A stretch of 64,000 bases of DNA from Periplaneta americana (Eukaryota > Arthropoda > Insecta > Blattodea > Blattidae). The notes beneath the pieces are model-generated. The model was not told the origin of the DNA. It did no database searches and saw only the letters and a list, made by a program, of their open reading frames with translations. The stretch lies in assembly GCF_040183065.1 (NCBI RefSeq), contig NC_091120.1:15145708-15209707 (forward strand), given 5' to 3'. Below are positions 1-11,029 of this stretch, piece after piece. Each line of letters begins with the position of its first letter. The first letter of the stretch is position 1. A program made the translations under genes and the position numbers.

Positions 1-1023
1 ATAATATACTGTCTTAATCACTCCCATATTAATCACGCCTTTTGTACCTGCTGACATCTTTCTTCAACATGCTGGAAAAGAATTTCATTATTCTCAATAG
101 GTCTTGAATACACAATTGCTTTTAAATGCCCCCATAAGTAATAATCCAATGAATTGAAGTCAGGAGAACGAGCAGGCCAGGATGTTGATCCCCCACGAGC
201 CTAGCCATTTATTATGGAACCACTGAATTAGAATTGTTCTAGTAGCATGAGAAAATGAAGTCATGCTCTGTCATTCATGAACCATATACTGTGAATTAAG
301 TGTAGTGGATTTCTGCTAGCAAACCTCTAAATGTTCCATTAAAAATTATTCACAGTATGATGATTTTGTCAATGTTCCTGCTAAAAAAAAAAATAAAGGA
401 CCAATTAATCCTTCAGTCCATCCAGCCCATAAATTAATACTAACCTGTTGTTGATGTACTGTTTCCAAAACTGCAAGCGGATTTTCGTCAGCTCATACAA
501 GAGTGTTCTGCATTCCATCCCTGATAAACTTTGCTTCATCGGTGAATAGTACCAGTATGGCAGACGAAAACATTGGTCCTGAATAAACATCTGTAGTGAT
601 CAAGTACAAAACACTTGTGTGGGTAGAAAATCATCTTCACTAAGACGTTACACTGTCTGAAGATGGTATGGATAAAGGAGTTGGCTTTGCAGGATTTTTC
701 AAACTGTCACGACTCCCATTCTCCATTTCTGCTTTGTATCTGATGCTACTATTGCTATTGTCGTCAATAAGATTAAGAACTCTGTCTTCTAAATCTGGGA
801 TTCTGCTGCTCATTGGTATTCCACAAGCTGTAACTCATTTTTCAATAGTGTCCATTTCTACAAGACGTTCTTGTATTCTCTGGAAGACTTTGCTGTTGGG
901 TAAACGTCTGTTTGGGAACTGTTGAATGTACAAACGTCTTGCTTCATTCACATTGCAATTAGCACGTCCATACACGAGGTTCTTTACCCGTTTCTCAAAG
1001 ATTTCCCACTTATTAGTTAACAT
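1..1023 (-). pseudogene. Decayed DUF4817/mariner-type transposase
   Basis: Read from 1023 leftward, an N-terminal helix-turn-helix of the DUF4817 type appears (KNLVYGRANCNVNEARRLY, FPNRRLPNSKVFQRI). It is followed in shifting frames by remains of the catalytic part, with recognisable pieces FTDEAKFIRDG, ENPLAVLETVHQQQ and SINLWAG near 420-590. Several stops and frame changes break it. The family belongs to the IS630-Tc1-mariner superfamily. The element runs off the left edge. A hAT miniature element sits exactly at its first Met codon. Confidence 0.72.
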
Positions 1024-2310
1024 CAGTGGTGGATCCTCGGGGGAGGGAAGGGAGGAACATCCTCCTCACATTTTCTTCTTTTGAAAGTAAATACCAAATT
1101 AAATATATGCCTTGAAATTCAAGGAAGATTCGATAATTTTTAAGTTCACAGCTATAAGAAAAACTCGGTTGATCGAGTTTTAAACGACGCGCGCTCATGT
1201 GCTGTAGAAAACTGTGAGAAAGATGCGAGATTGTTTGTGTGGAGGAAAGGCACTCCATTCCTCCTCTACTGCAGTTAACACACATAGACAACAGCACACT
1301 AGCGGCCAGAGAAAGAAGCAGAGTTTTAAAGCAAGTAAATGAATGGAGAGGGAGGAGACCTCCTCTGAATCAGTCATGGGCAGTAAATAGAAACCGACTG
1401 GTAGTGCAGCAAGTTCGCTACCGCTGCCATCTAATGATGCTGCTTTCAACCAGACTATAACACATCTAAGAGGAGACACAACAAAATCAGTTTTAACGCA
1501 ACGCTATGAAAGACATCATATAAACCTTTTTTTAATTATAAATCAAAAGTATTATTCATTGCACTTTATATAGGCTACTATTCATGGTTTGAAACTTTCG
1601 TGGATATTTGAAAGTTAAAGTCGGGTTTATGTAAAATAAAGAGGAAGTAGTTCTACGTAGTTGGCCCCTGAAATTCACTTCTATTCATTGTTTACTAGAC
1701 AGGACAACAGCCAAGTTGTCAGTTTTGTACAAATATATTTGAAACTGAAAGTAGGTACTCCAAACTGCATCATTTTTAACATAAAAAATTAATCGACCAC
1801 CGGCAGCTTTGAACAATAATGATAGTATGACTTTACAAGAACTGACATTCTTCAAAAGCATGTGATACTGAACTTGTAAAATGTACATGTGGCAACACAG
1901 ACCACGTGGGTGGGTGCAGTGTTCTCGCTTGCCTCAGATTATTTTCCATTCCCATTCCCATTTCCGTAAAACGGTTCCGGTTGCGAGTTAGTAGCTGGTC
2001 TCTTCCAACACGTGTGATGCTGTAGTGTGCTCGAAAAATGCTACGAGGTTGTGAATTTCCTTGTAATTGTTAATTTGCGCAATTATTCAACAATGAATGG
2101 AAGTGAAAATATAATATAATTTGGACAATTTAGGAAACTCAGTTTACAAGAACAGATTATTGCTATACAGAAGGGAAGGCCAACCCCAACACTACCTGGT
2201 CTTACATGTATGCATGTAGGCTAATTTGTAGCATGTTTCATTCAAGAAGGTGTCATTTCATGCTGTTAACTTCTTTCCTCCTCTTAAGAAATATGCAGGA
2301 GCCGCCACTG
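1024..2310 (+). mobile_element. hAT miniature element, copy 1
   Basis: A 1287-bp element with short terminal inverted repeats (CAGTGGTGG and CCGCCACTG) and a perfect 8-bp target duplication GTTAACAT at 1016-1023 and 2311-2318. There is no transposase. Two more copies lie at 29729-31031 (opposite orientation) and 31316-32596. The terminal repeats and 8-bp duplication are diagnostic of the hAT superfamily. Confidence 0.92.
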
Positions 2311-2318
2311 GTTAACAT

Positions 2319-2635
2319 GCTGTATATGCTCAGAACTAGGTCTGTAATTTCAAAGGGAAGAGAAATCTGTAAAGAAATAAATTGCGTGTTCAATTACACT
2401 AATACCTCTTTATCCAACTGTCTTGAACCAGTTCTCTGACTTGAAAATTATTAATTTCCCTTACTTTGCTCTGTCCTGTGAACGTTTGAGTGATTGTGTT
2501 TGGTAATAACTGTATGTTGTGTGCGACATTAATTCACCCTTTTCTACCTTTACACTACCTACAAGTAAGTTATTTTGACTACATGCTAAAGTGACATATA
2601 CGTTCTTCTTCATGTCTAACAACTTGGTGGAGCAG
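2319..2635. other. Gene-free stretch left of SPATA18 exon
   Basis: AT-rich sequence between the hAT duplication and the first recognised SPATA18 exon. Its start should hold the 5' flank of the broken DUF4817-type element interrupted at 1016. No exon or regulatory site could be supported. Confidence 0.4.
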
Positions 2636-2830
2636 TTGGCGTTCAGGTCAGCACAATCATTGTTGGCACTGAAGAAAGATCATGTCAGACGCATTCTGCA
2701 CATTCCTCCACCTCCAGCAACCCCACAGGTCTCCAGTCCTGTGGATTCTGTAGCAGCTGATCTTGAAAGAAATGTTGCAATCTACCTCAGGAGAACGGTG
2801 GATATATTTGACTTAACCAAGAGTGTTGAG
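2636..2830 (+). CDS. SPATA18: SPATA18 coding exon (first in window)
   Basis: Encodes 65 residues beginning LAFRSAQSLLALKKD and ending DIFDLTKSVE. The donor GAG|GTAAGA after 2830 is clear. The 5' border is less certain: the frame is open from a Met at 2591, but family similarity starts near LAFRSAQ, and an AG at 2634-2635 preceded by a pyrimidine-rich stretch gives a phase-0 acceptor. The proline run HIPPPPATP falls where the family has a variable linker. Confidence 0.78.
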
Positions 2831-5800
2831 GTAAGAACAACATCGAAACTAAACACACTCTTTCATTAAGTATTCGCATAAGCTTCCGCGGTTGGTGTAC
2901 ATGGTTTGTGGATAAGCTTCAGAAGATGACCACAACACAGCGGTCGAAACGTCAGCCACCAACACCAAGACAACGTGGTAGAAGCCCTGAAGCTTATCCA
3001 CAAACCATACTCTTTCATTGTTTCATTTTCAATGGTCCTATTACCGTCGTCACATGAAATATATGATTATAAAAGTATGTGACATGAACTCCTTAGACTC
3101 ATTGCATTGCATAAAAAAATTCGTCACATATCAATTTTGAATTTGAAGACATTCTTAACATCCTTCGTATTCAACACGAAATAAAACTGTCCAAAAGACA
3201 TTTATTGTTCTCTGTTTAATACTCATAGGCTATAATACATTGAAACAGATGAGGAGAAACTATATACATACAAGTTGAATTAATTATTATAAACTCTTTG
3301 TAATTCTATTTAAAAGACCATTAAACTTAGACTTCCTTAACAATAAATATATCTACTAAACTGAATTAATTTTCCCAGATAACTTCGTGAGTGATTGAAA
3401 CATACACACTGAGAATTTCTCTTTATGATGCTTTTAGTGTGTGATTGAAATAAGAACCCTGTGACTTGTGTGATAAATATAGAGTGGAGGAATAATAATT
3501 ATTAGTAACTACCTATTGTAAATATTATACTAACTTGTATTTTGTAATTGTTTCTCTTACATGTCACATGATTAAGGCTCGTAAAATATTTTAAATATTC
3601 AGACCTGCTATATTTTCTGAGCATCGATGACTGAATGCATAATCGGTTACAAGCCATTTCAGGAAGTCTGTTGCACTTACAGTAGCCTATTCCTGAAAGT
3701 GGACCCATTATATATACCGGTACCGGTATCTTGTCTCCAGAGGTTGGTGTATTACAGAAGTTGGAAATGAATCTCTAATAAGACACTTTTTGAAAGAGTA
3801 ACAAATTACATTTTCAGGAAGTATGCTGCCAGATTTGGGCTACATTGTATGATTACCCATGCCTTAAATCCTGCCCAGGACTTGTGCAATATGTTAAGGA
3901 TGCCGTTCGGTTAGCATGGGGCCTTGTTAACCAGGTAAGTTTCTTGTATTTTATTGAAGTACAAAAAAATGTACTTCAAATTTTCGTGCTTTATATATAG
4001 TAATTCAATTTAACATACTTTTCATTATTCTATATACACTTTTAAAACTAATAATCACTGATTAACTTTATAACTCTTTACTGTGTTACTATGAGGAAAT
4101 TACCGGCTGACTAATTTCGAATTGATGTTCCAAAGGTCTGGAAAAAGGAGAAAATAACTTCGAAACTACAGTAAAACCTCGATAAGATGCGCCCGCTTAT
4201 TACGCTATCCCATGTAATATGCTTTTTTTGTCCCGTCCCTGCACATTTCATAGATAACGCCTTTATAAAATACCCCATTTGCATAATACGCTGTTTTTGT
4301 GGAATATTTTCGATGTAATTTTCAGCAATGTACTGTAACAGCAATGAAACATCTTGGTCACTGAACTCACTGGTGCCATTAACCTGAAAAGTATTGGTAT
4401 TCGACTCTTTACCTGCGCATTTAAACCTTCATACTTCATACCTTAGTATACCCCACCCTCTTGTTACGCTGCCTTATTCGACTCCTTACCTGCGCAGTTA
4501 AAACCTACATACAGTTACAATACCTCACCCTATTGCTAACCCTCTCTCTGAAACAGCATTCCTCACTCGGCCGTAATAAAATTCTGGAAATTTTTTCTGG
4601 ACAGTTTGTTGTCCTTTAGTGTATTGAAGTGTCTGTGAATGTGATTACAATGAGTGTTAAACGAAAAGCACTTTCTGTGTCGGAAAAATTGGAAATCTTA
4701 GAAAGTACGATGAGAACAGTACTCTTACTCAGAAACAACTCTCTGATGCATTAGGAATCCCATCATCGACATTAAGAACGATAATAAAAAATCGCGACTC
4801 AATCACTACAGCTGCGACGTCGGGAGGATGTAATCACAGAAACTGAAGTGTGGTAAACATGAGGGCTTGGAGAACACGCACACGGCAAACAACTATAAAT
4901 GGCTTTTTTTTTTTTCGAAAGAATTAAGTACAGTACATATTGTAAATGTCTTTAACGTACAGTACAGTAATTACATAATGGAGTAATATTATATTACCTT
5001 TCATGAATCATGTATTTCAAAAAAGAAAAATGCTAATAGATACTGTATATAAGTCAAAATTAGTATACCCGCCTAATATGTTGTCCCGGTTAATACGCGT
5101 TTTACACCCGGTCCCTTGAACAGCGTCTTATCAGGGTTTTACTGTACTCAGAAGGATAAACAATTAATACCTAGGTTTCATTAGCTGTTGCCCGTTTCAG
5201 TAAGTCTGATAGTCTTTTTCGAAAAATGTAGGTAATTCATCATATGAAACAGTGAATTTAATAAAGACAGCATACCAGTATAAGTATTTTCATTTTTAAT
5301 GGCGATTTTAGCAAAAATTCAATTCATACATTTTAACTTTATGGAAATAACGTACCAGTAATATGTTAAGAGTATACATGCCACAAGGTATCATAATTAT
5401 GTTAGAGCATAACACTGAAGATGTTAATGAGATTATAAAATCTTTAAGTATTTATAAAAGTTTTCTTTATTTCTACAGTGAAAATGTAGTGTTCTGATCC
5501 TCTCTGATTTCAGTCACCACCCTTCATTCTTGAATACGAGCAGAGGATTGTAAGAAGAGATGTACATATAAGATTTCATTCATCTAATCCTGAAAGTGAA
5601 CAAATTCGTACTTACTTGTGGCCTGCCTTACTGGAAGGAGCTGGAGGGCCATGTGTACACAAAGCTGTTGTTGTAACATGAATCGCCTCTTTCTTGAAGG
5701 TGAGTTGTATTCACTGCAACTTATAATCATACCCGGTACTTGTAGTACTGTACTAACACGACATTTGACCATTGAATACTGTAACTACCAGTAGTTAATT

Positions 5801-7750
5801 CTGAACATACAAACTAAATATTTTAATTATATTTCAATATATATCTCAGTGAAACATACATTGAGTCTGTATAGACCAGTATCTGTTGGATGCTATTCCA
5901 ATTCAGTACGGACTAAATCAAGGAGATGCACTGTCCCCTTTACTTTTTAACTTTGCTCTAGAATATGCCATTAGGAAAGTTCAGGAAAATAGAGAGGGTT
6001 TGGAATAGAATGCGTTACATCAGCTCCTTGTTTATGCGGATGACGTGAACATGTTAGGGAAAAATCCACAAACAATTAGGGAAAACACGGGAATTTTACT
6101 TGAAGCAAGTAAAGCAATAGGTTTGGAAGTAAATCCCAAAAAAAACAAAGTATATGATTATGTCTCGTGACGAGAATATAGTACGAAATGGAAATATAAA
6201 AATTGAAAATTTATCCTTTAAAGACGTGGAAAAATTCAAATATCTTGGAGCAATAGTAACAAATATAAATGACACTCGGGAGGAAATTAAACGCAGAAAA
6301 ATATGGGAAATGAGTGTCATTATTCGGTTGAGAAGCTTTTATTATAAGTCTGCTCTCAAAAAAGTTGAGAGTTAGAATTTATAAAACAGTTATATTACTG
6401 GTTATTCTGTATGGTTGTGAAACTTGGACTCTCACTTTGAGAGAGGAACAGAGATTAAGGATATTTGTGAATAAGGTGTTTAGGAGGATAATATTAAAAT
6501 GGATTTGAGACAGGTGGAATATGATGGTAGAGACTAGATTAATCTTCCTCAGGATAGGGACCGATGGCAGGTTTATGTGAGAGCGGCAATAAACCTCCGG
6601 GTTCTCTAAAAGCGCAAGTAAGTATTATTATTACTATTATTTCAAGTTGTATTCTGTAATTTTGCTAATACAGAATGGCTTCAGCAGTACATTAACGGAT
6701 AATGTATTTATAATTAGTAATTACTGAAAGTCTCCGTGATTATGGAAACAATAATTGAGAAATGCTTGCTGGAATTCACATTGTATTGTATAATTTTAGA
6801 CATAAAATCCATTTTGCAAGTCTATTTCAGAATTTAAAATTTCATGATGATATGTGAAGCAAAATATTAAAAACTATATTACTGTACCACAACATTTTAG
6901 TTCCATGGTCATGAAAGCATGCCCCCATGCACTTTCATGGTATATGAAGTGGGAACTTTAACCTTTACCTTCATATTAATGAGCCATTTTTATAAATATA
7001 AATATGTACCGTGGTGGAATTTTATTATAAATATGTGGTGAATTAGATTAGCATAAAAATAGTAGCTCTATTCTGTTATTAAACATGTAGTACTGTAAGT
7101 TAAATGAATGAATCTTTTTGCCTTATTACAGAGAGGAGAATGCAACCGCTTATCGAGTCAAGCAGAGCTTTCAGATAGATTAATTGAATAATTTCATCTG
7201 AGATGATCGTCTGTACCAGTATTCTCATCAGTGGAAGATCGAATATTCTTAGGAGCTATGGCATATATTTAAATATTCAGTATTGATTTTTTTTTCCTCT
7301 TTTTGTATTTTAATATAGACATCTTTTGTTGTGTAAATCAAATGAAATGCCCTAAATACTCCATTCCATTTACTTCTATCCCTGCAAACGGTTAATCATT
7401 GTGAAAACAATGTGTAAGTTACAACTGACACCACAGATGTAAATTTAAAGTGGAATTATAGCAAACATTTTGTACGATTTGTATAGAGTTGACAACTTCT
7501 GTTTTATCTGTTATATTAATTAAGTTTGTACTAATTACGAGAGGCTCGGTTCATTTAATTCTGACGTAATTTCCTCTACGAAAATTCATGACGTTGTGCA
7601 CAATGTGTTTGTGTTCATTTTATTACCTACTTTACTTTCTCAGTAGTTCTAATTTACGATACCGGTAATATATATGATTACTACAATAGTTATAATATTG
7701 GAACACAATTTAATAACAATTTACCTAATAAATCAGTTTATTTATGATCG
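2636..7750 (+). CDS. SPATA18: Mitochondria-eating protein (SPATA18/MIEAP family), 3' part of gene
   Basis: The family acts in mitochondrial quality control: in vertebrates MIEAP drives removal of oxidised mitochondrial proteins and whole damaged mitochondria. Three exons encode 159 residues that line up in order with the conserved C-terminal MIEAP domain: FRSAQSLLALKKDHVRRIL, then the acidic YLRRTVDIFDLTKSVE stretch, IWATLYDYPCLKSC, YVKDAVRLAWGLVNQSPPF, and the C-terminal TYLWPALLEGAGGPCVHKAV. All junctions are phase 0 with GT-AG borders. The coding part is 2636-5681. The N-terminal coiled-coil half is not found here and must lie left of the window or in unrecognised exons. A strong donor 20 nt past the stop and a good acceptor at 7131 suggest a 3' UTR intron; a possible AATAAA lies at 7727. 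The family call is from remembered domain consensus, but the match is long and ordered. Confidence 0.88.
2876..3010. repeat. Foldback with CGAAAC hairpin motif in SPATA18 intron
   Basis: Perfect 22-bp inverted arms at 2901-2922 and 2987-3008 (ATGGTTTGTGGATAAGCTTC and its complement) enclose a smaller hairpin in which GATGACC pairs with GGTC followed by CGAAACGTC. It starts about 45 nt after the exon donor. The same small motif recurs in other foldbacks of the window. No target duplication was found. Confidence 0.7.
3818..3934 (+). CDS. SPATA18: SPATA18 internal coding exon
   Basis: A 117-nt phase-0 exon of 39 codons between acceptor ATTTTCAG and donor CAG|GTAAGT. It encodes the best conserved stretch of the MIEAP domain: EVCCQIWATLYDYPCLKSC followed by YVKDAVRLAWGLVNQ. 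It is too short to stand out as an open reading frame but has clean splice sites on both sides. Confidence 0.9.
4169..5144 (+). mobile_element. Tigger/pogo-like DNA transposon, internally deleted
   Basis: Terminal inverted repeats begin CAGTAAAACCTCGATAAGA on the left and CAGTAAAACCCTGATAAGA on the reverse complement of the right, flanked by TA (4167-4168 and 5145-5146). Near 4651 lies the start of a CENP-B-type transposase (MSVKRKALSVSEKLEIL, then after a frame change ALGIPSSTLRTIIKNRDS). The DDE part is missing. It sits inside the SPATA18 intron 3935-5513. Confidence 0.85.
5514..5681 (+). CDS. SPATA18: SPATA18 last coding exon with stop
   Basis: Acceptor CTGATTTCAG, then 55 codons from SPPFILEYEQRIVRRD to GGPCVHKAVVVT and a TGA stop at 5679-5681. 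The end matches the usual C-terminus of the family. Twenty nucleotides after the stop the exon reaches a strong donor (AAG|GTGAGT at 5701-5706). A spliced 3' UTR is therefore likely; the stop is close enough to that junction that the mRNA should escape nonsense-mediated decay. Confidence 0.88.
   Translation, partial: SPPFILEYEQRIVRRDVHIRFHSSNPESEQIRTYLWPALLEGAGGPCVHKAVVVT
5885..6625 (+). pseudogene. LINE reverse transcriptase fragment
   Basis: Reading with frame changes gives a reverse transcriptase core: QGDALSPLLFNFALEYAIRK, LVYADDVNMLGKNPQTI with the YADD catalytic motif, IGLEVNPKK, FKYLGAIVTNINDTREEIKR, VILYGCETWTL. The right end matches the 3' end of a second copy at 60515-60955. It is 5' truncated, has several breaks, and lies in the proposed SPATA18 3' UTR intron. 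The clade was not assigned. Confidence 0.8.
7132..7750 (+). other. SPATA18: Probable SPATA18 3' UTR exon
   Basis: The acceptor CCTTATTACAG ending at 7131 pairs with the donor at 5701. The downstream sequence is AT-rich, has no long frame, and carries an AATAAA at 7727-7732. This is inferred from splice-site quality only; the 3' end is a guess. Confidence 0.4.
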
Positions 7751-8045
7751 TTTCTAGCACATAAGCCTACAGAATATTCCATACATCTGTGATGACTTTA
7801 ATTTCTGTCTTTTTTTTTTTACACTTTTCATGTGTGTTTTATTGGATAATAGAGACACACAATTAAATTAAATTTTTCTAACAATAGGCCTACATATTTT
7901 TATTGCAATAGAACCTTTACATTAACAAATTCCATTTCAATGTGATTGAAGTGAAACTAAACCTCTACCACAAACGCTGTGCAGTCCTCTATTGGTAGTG
8001 AACATTTATAAATAATGAAAAAGTTAATACTTTCAACAGTCTGCT
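7751..8045. other. Gene-free intergenic sequence
   Basis: AT-rich sequence after the proposed SPATA18 end. No coding or recognisable repeat signal was seen. Confidence 0.4.
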
Positions 8046-8261
8046 TTATAATATGTTAAATTTGTTAAATTAACAACTTTTTTAACTTTACTGTGTTAAT
8101 ATAGAAACTTATGATATTTTACCTTGATGACTAGTTTCAGTGGTAATGTAAGTCATCTTCTGACCAGTGAGCTCTATACTAAGCTAACTGCTTTAGACTA
8201 GCAATCTGAAGATGGCGTACATTCCTGCCGAAACTAGCCATTAAAGTAAAATATCATAATG

Positions 8262-9775
8262 CAGTATAACCCTGTTAATACGCTCATCAAGGAGCTGAGG
8301 CCTTAAAGCATTATAAGCAGAACAGCGCTATAGATGGGAAATGATGTATGAAATGGGGAAAATAATTTAGACACAACTTCATAGGAAACATACGGTATGT
8401 TTTATTGTGCATTAGTTACAGTGCAAAATGCAAATAAGAGCTCAACTTATATGGAAAAAAATCTTTGATTGTTGTTTGTCGCGCGTTTGTACTGCTATTA
8501 TGAATGATAACATTTTCTCTGCGGTTCAAATAACTACAGATAACTTCGGAATATGTATGATAAGAACTTTCTTGTGTTAAATTTTTAACGCACCTTGTTA
8601 ACATGTTTCGACCTATTTTCGGTCATCTTCGGAACTGGTCGTTGTTGTTGTTGGCGCCTTTTGTTTCCTATGTGGGTGCGTTCGTAGTGTAGAGTCAAAG
8701 AGTGTATGTGTTTTGAAATTGAGTTGTGTGTTGAGAATATCGTTGGGGTGTGTTTTCGTGTGTCTGTATATTTCGTATTGTTCTAGTGTGTTGAGTTTCT
8801 GGCTTTTTGGTTGGATGTGCAGTATTTCCATGTCTGTGTTGATGTCTCTGTAGGTGTTTTTGCCATTTGTGATGTGTTCTGCATATGTGGAGGTGTTTTA
8901 CAATTTTGTTATGGCTGTGATGTGTTCTTTGTAACGTGTTTGAAATGAACAATGAACACGCTAGAACAATATGAAATATACAGACACACGAAAACACACC
9001 CCAACGATATTCTCAACACACAACTCAATTTCAAAATACATACACTCTTTGACTCTACACTACGAACGCACCCATACAGGAAACAAGAGGCGCCAAGACC
9101 AACAAAGACCAGTTCCGAAGATGACCGAAAATAGGTCGAAACATGTTAACAAGGTACGTTAAAAATTTAACACAAGAAAGTTCTTATCATACATATTCCG
9201 AAGTGATACAGTGTTAAAAGTTGTGTAATCAAGATGAATAATCAAGATAACTTCGCTTGATGCACCGCTAGGAGCAACTCTAATGTAATTTTTTCACTAT
9301 AGATGGAGGTTTCTGCTTTGCCATTTTGCCTATCAAGCTTACATTACACTCCACAGAATTCAAAGGATAACTAAATTTTACAGAAAGAACGGAAATCTAT
9401 TGACAGGGAGATGTTTAATTGTTAAAATCCTTTCGTACAAAGGAAAATACCAGTAAATACATCTTCGGACAATGTTGACAGAGGGTTTTTTTTAGGTAGA
9501 GGATGAAATTTCTTTCTTGCACTCATGGTGCAAAGACTCTCAGTAGCCACAGCCACATATTTCTTCACCATGCTATTAAAACTATAAGTTTCGCAATTTA
9601 TATGGAATTTTTTACTCATTTTCGATCCGAAAAAAGTGCTACAAGTGGGATTTGGTACTGTTATAAGAGGATAAAATTATGCAGGATTATATATGAAATG
9701 TCCAGGGACCATATAAAAAGAGCATAATGAACGGGATAGCATTACAAGCAGGAGTGTATGAACGAGGGTTTACTG
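8262..9775. mobile_element. Tigger/pogo-like miniature element (nested)
   Basis: The left end CAGTATAACCCTGTTAATAC matches the reverse complement of the right end (CAGTAAACCCTCGTTCATAC), with TA on the right at 9776-9777 and TG on the left. No transposase was recognised. It carries a Penelope-like insertion at 8549-9244 and has itself inserted into a foldback. Confidence 0.75.
8549..9244. mobile_element. Penelope-like element fragment, inverted arrangement, copy 1
   Basis: Flanked by an 11-bp duplication AGATAACTTCG (8538-8548 and 9245-9255). The left part, to about 8951, is antisense and the right part, from 8952, is sense; 8549-8810 and 8952-9203 are inverted copies. Sense translation gives the end of the GIY-YIG region (TLEQYEIYRHTKTHPNDILN) shared with the copy at 38927-40146. 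Only the right end has the roughly 40-nt tail. Both arms carry the GATGACC...GGTCGAAAC hairpin. Confidence 0.8.
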
Positions 9776-9830
9776 TAGTTTCAATATTAACACAGCAAAA
9801 TAAAAAAGTTGTTAACTTAACAAATTCAAC

Positions 9831-10500
9831 AGATCACTACAGATACACAAATATTTGTTAAAGGTGTGGAATCAAGAATGAAAGTCTGCTGTAATGAACA
9901 TTCTAAAAGTTTACCGAAGATGCCTTTCCTGTATAAAAGTGCACTTTTGCAAATTATATTCGTGAAATGAAATGTTGCCTTAACATTTTCGTAGAGTAGT
10001 AATTAATTACCTGCATAACTATGGCTATTGAATTTATAATCCGATGCCATATCACTTTATTTTTCCTCAAATATCGTTACTGGTATTGAAAGAGAAGCAG
10101 AATTAAATTCGGTGATATGACAGGAGCTAATAATAAATGCACACTGAAAATTTATTGCGAATTTCACGGTCAGTTTATGTTAAATTAGGCTTATTTATGT
10201 AATCAAAAAACTGAATTAAACACTTCTCTCGAACTACTAATATGAATTAATAAATACAGCTTCCATATTCTTCAGTATCGGTATTTGAATTATATTTTTA
10301 ATCTTGTTTTGTTGTTCAAAATACATTACTGTCTTAAATGAGTATGTACACTGTCTTTTTTTTTTTCTCTCTCTTTTGTACATATTTACCTTTTTTGATT
10401 TCTTCTCAGAATGAGTGAGAGGCTCTTCAAGGTAATCATAATGTGTTTCACTCCTTTGCAATTTCATAACATTCATTAGACAAAGAACGAGTATAAGTAG
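9831..10500. other. Gene-free intergenic sequence
   Basis: AT-rich, with no coding signal or identified repeat. Confidence 0.4.
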
Positions 10501-10504
10501 AAAC

Positions 10505-11020
10505 ATGGGCGCCCATTAGGGGGGACGAACTGGGGCCTGAGCCCCCTCCCTGGCTCTATAATATTTTTTACATCGATTTATTTATGTAAAAATTAAATTA
10601 TGTATGTTGGAATTGCCTGTAAACAGTGGCATATTTCTAAACAAAAAAGTGTCCTGGCTCTGGAATTTTGGCAGTACCGGCAGTAGTTGTCTTCGTCGTC
10701 GCCTTCTTCTTAATCATCGTTACCACCACCACCACCACCACCACCACCACCACCACCACCACCACCACCACCACCACCACCACCATTTCCACAAGAATAC
10801 TTATGCAATGTCAGACGAAAATATATATGGGTTCAAATCTAGATAAAGAGATATTAGATTTCGCTATGAAATTGTTCAAATATGAATATGACTTTTTATT
10901 ATTATTGCAAAATAACGACAATATGAAAATCAGGAAAGTGCTGTGGCACCGCCAGACGTCGAAAAATAGTAGTGTCATCAGAGCTCGGCAGGCCTCAAAT
11001 ACACCCCTGCCAGTAAATTA
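10505..11020 (+). repeat. Decayed repeat containing an (ACC)n microsatellite
   Basis: Starts with a GC-rich block (GGGCGCCCATTAGGGGGGAC and GGGGCCTGAGCCCC), which looks like the end of an interspersed DNA element. It contains about 21 copies of ACC at 10722-10785. The apparent poly-His or poly-Thr proteins here are translations of the microsatellite. The element's family and right end are unknown. Confidence 0.45.
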
Positions 11021-11029
11021 TTGTTGAGA

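Larger units (their letters stand above)
8055..9830. mobile_element. Foldback element split by a Tigger-like insertion
   Basis: The sequence 8055-8117 is inversely repeated at 9777-9830, and 8108-8168 at 8198-8259, so the arms form one foldback whose right arm is cut at 8260 by the Tigger-like element. Its inner hairpin carries CTGAAGATGGC...GCCGAAAC at 8206-8234 and a mirrored copy near 8120-8165. No clear target duplication was found for the outer element. Confidence 0.68.

Noticed and set aside
8613-9162. Threonine/histidine-rich open frames on both strands
   Set aside because: They are sense and antisense readings of the inverted Penelope-like arms, not separate genes.
10604-11027. Open frames with long poly-His or poly-Thr tracts
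   Set aside because: They are translations of an (ACC)n microsatellite in three frames, with no family similarity around it.
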